Origin: Desulfobacterales bacterium
GTDB taxonomy: Bacteria > Desulfobacterota > Desulfobacteria > Desulfobacterales > BuS5
Direction of reading: 5' to 3'
Assembly (NCBI GenBank): GCA_020056865.1
Contig: JAGVGX010000117.1
Location: 1 to 15,592 of the forward strand
DNA: 15,592 nt
Part shown: positions 15,584-15,592 of the stretch, piece after piece
Position numbering within the stretch: the first letter of the stretch is position 1
Layout: every line of letters begins with the position of its first letter
The notes under the pieces: generated by a model
Told to the model about the DNA's origin: nothing
The model's input: only the letters and a program-made list of their open reading frames with translations
The model's database searches: none
Made by a program: the position numbers and the translations under genes

Positions 15584-15592
15584 GTTATGATA

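Overview
The window looks like a chromosomal segment of a Gram-negative anaerobe, most plausibly a Desulfobacterota sulfate reducer of the Desulfobacteraceae type. Two lipid A/Kdo genes indicate an outer membrane. Oxygen-sensitive enzyme types (a [4Fe-4S] radical-type 4-hydroxybutyryl-CoA dehydratase relative and an iron-sulfur flavin reductase) and a dense set of acyl-CoA genes indicate an anaerobic acyl-CoA degrader. The taxonomic call is inference from gene content; no marker gene is present.

Region 1 (1 to about 10185, + strand) is a run of nine closely spaced genes that reads as one acyl-CoA catabolic operon. In order: a 5'-truncated SCP-x type thiolase, a divergent crotonase, an acyl-CoA dehydrogenase with its likely catalytic Glu at the isovaleryl-CoA dehydrogenase position, an iron-sulfur FMN/FAD 2,4-dienoyl-CoA-reductase-like enzyme that appears to start at ATT, a citryl-CoA-lyase/citrate-synthase-fold protein, a MaoC-type (R)-hydratase, a second acyl-CoA dehydrogenase with the usual C-terminal Glu, a 4-hydroxybutyryl-CoA dehydratase/vinylacetyl-CoA isomerase-like enzyme, and a canonical enoyl-CoA hydratase. 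Most have clear AGGAGG-like ribosome binding sites. The only sizeable gap (7652-7861) carries what looks like the decayed C-terminal tail of a large acyl-CoA dehydrogenase. The set can supply dehydrogenation, hydration of either stereochemistry, double-bond shifting, dienoyl reduction, gamma-hydroxy dehydration and thiolysis. No 3-hydroxyacyl-CoA dehydrogenase, acyl-CoA synthetase/transferase, ETF or regulator lies in the window, so the substrate cannot be named.

Region 2 (10250-13168, + strand) holds a PepF/M3 zinc oligopeptidase followed 18 bases later by a class V PLP aminotransferase-fold enzyme without a desulfurase cysteine. They may be co-transcribed with region 1, since no terminator is evident.

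Region 3 (13154-15570, - strand) holds waaA (Kdo transferase) and lpxK (lipid A 4'-kinase), overlapping by 7 bases and transcribed toward region 2. The lpxK 3' end overlaps the aminotransferase 3' end by 15 bases, so the two opposing transcription units meet without an intergenic space. I saw no tRNA, rRNA, CRISPR array, insertion sequence or convincing intrinsic terminator.
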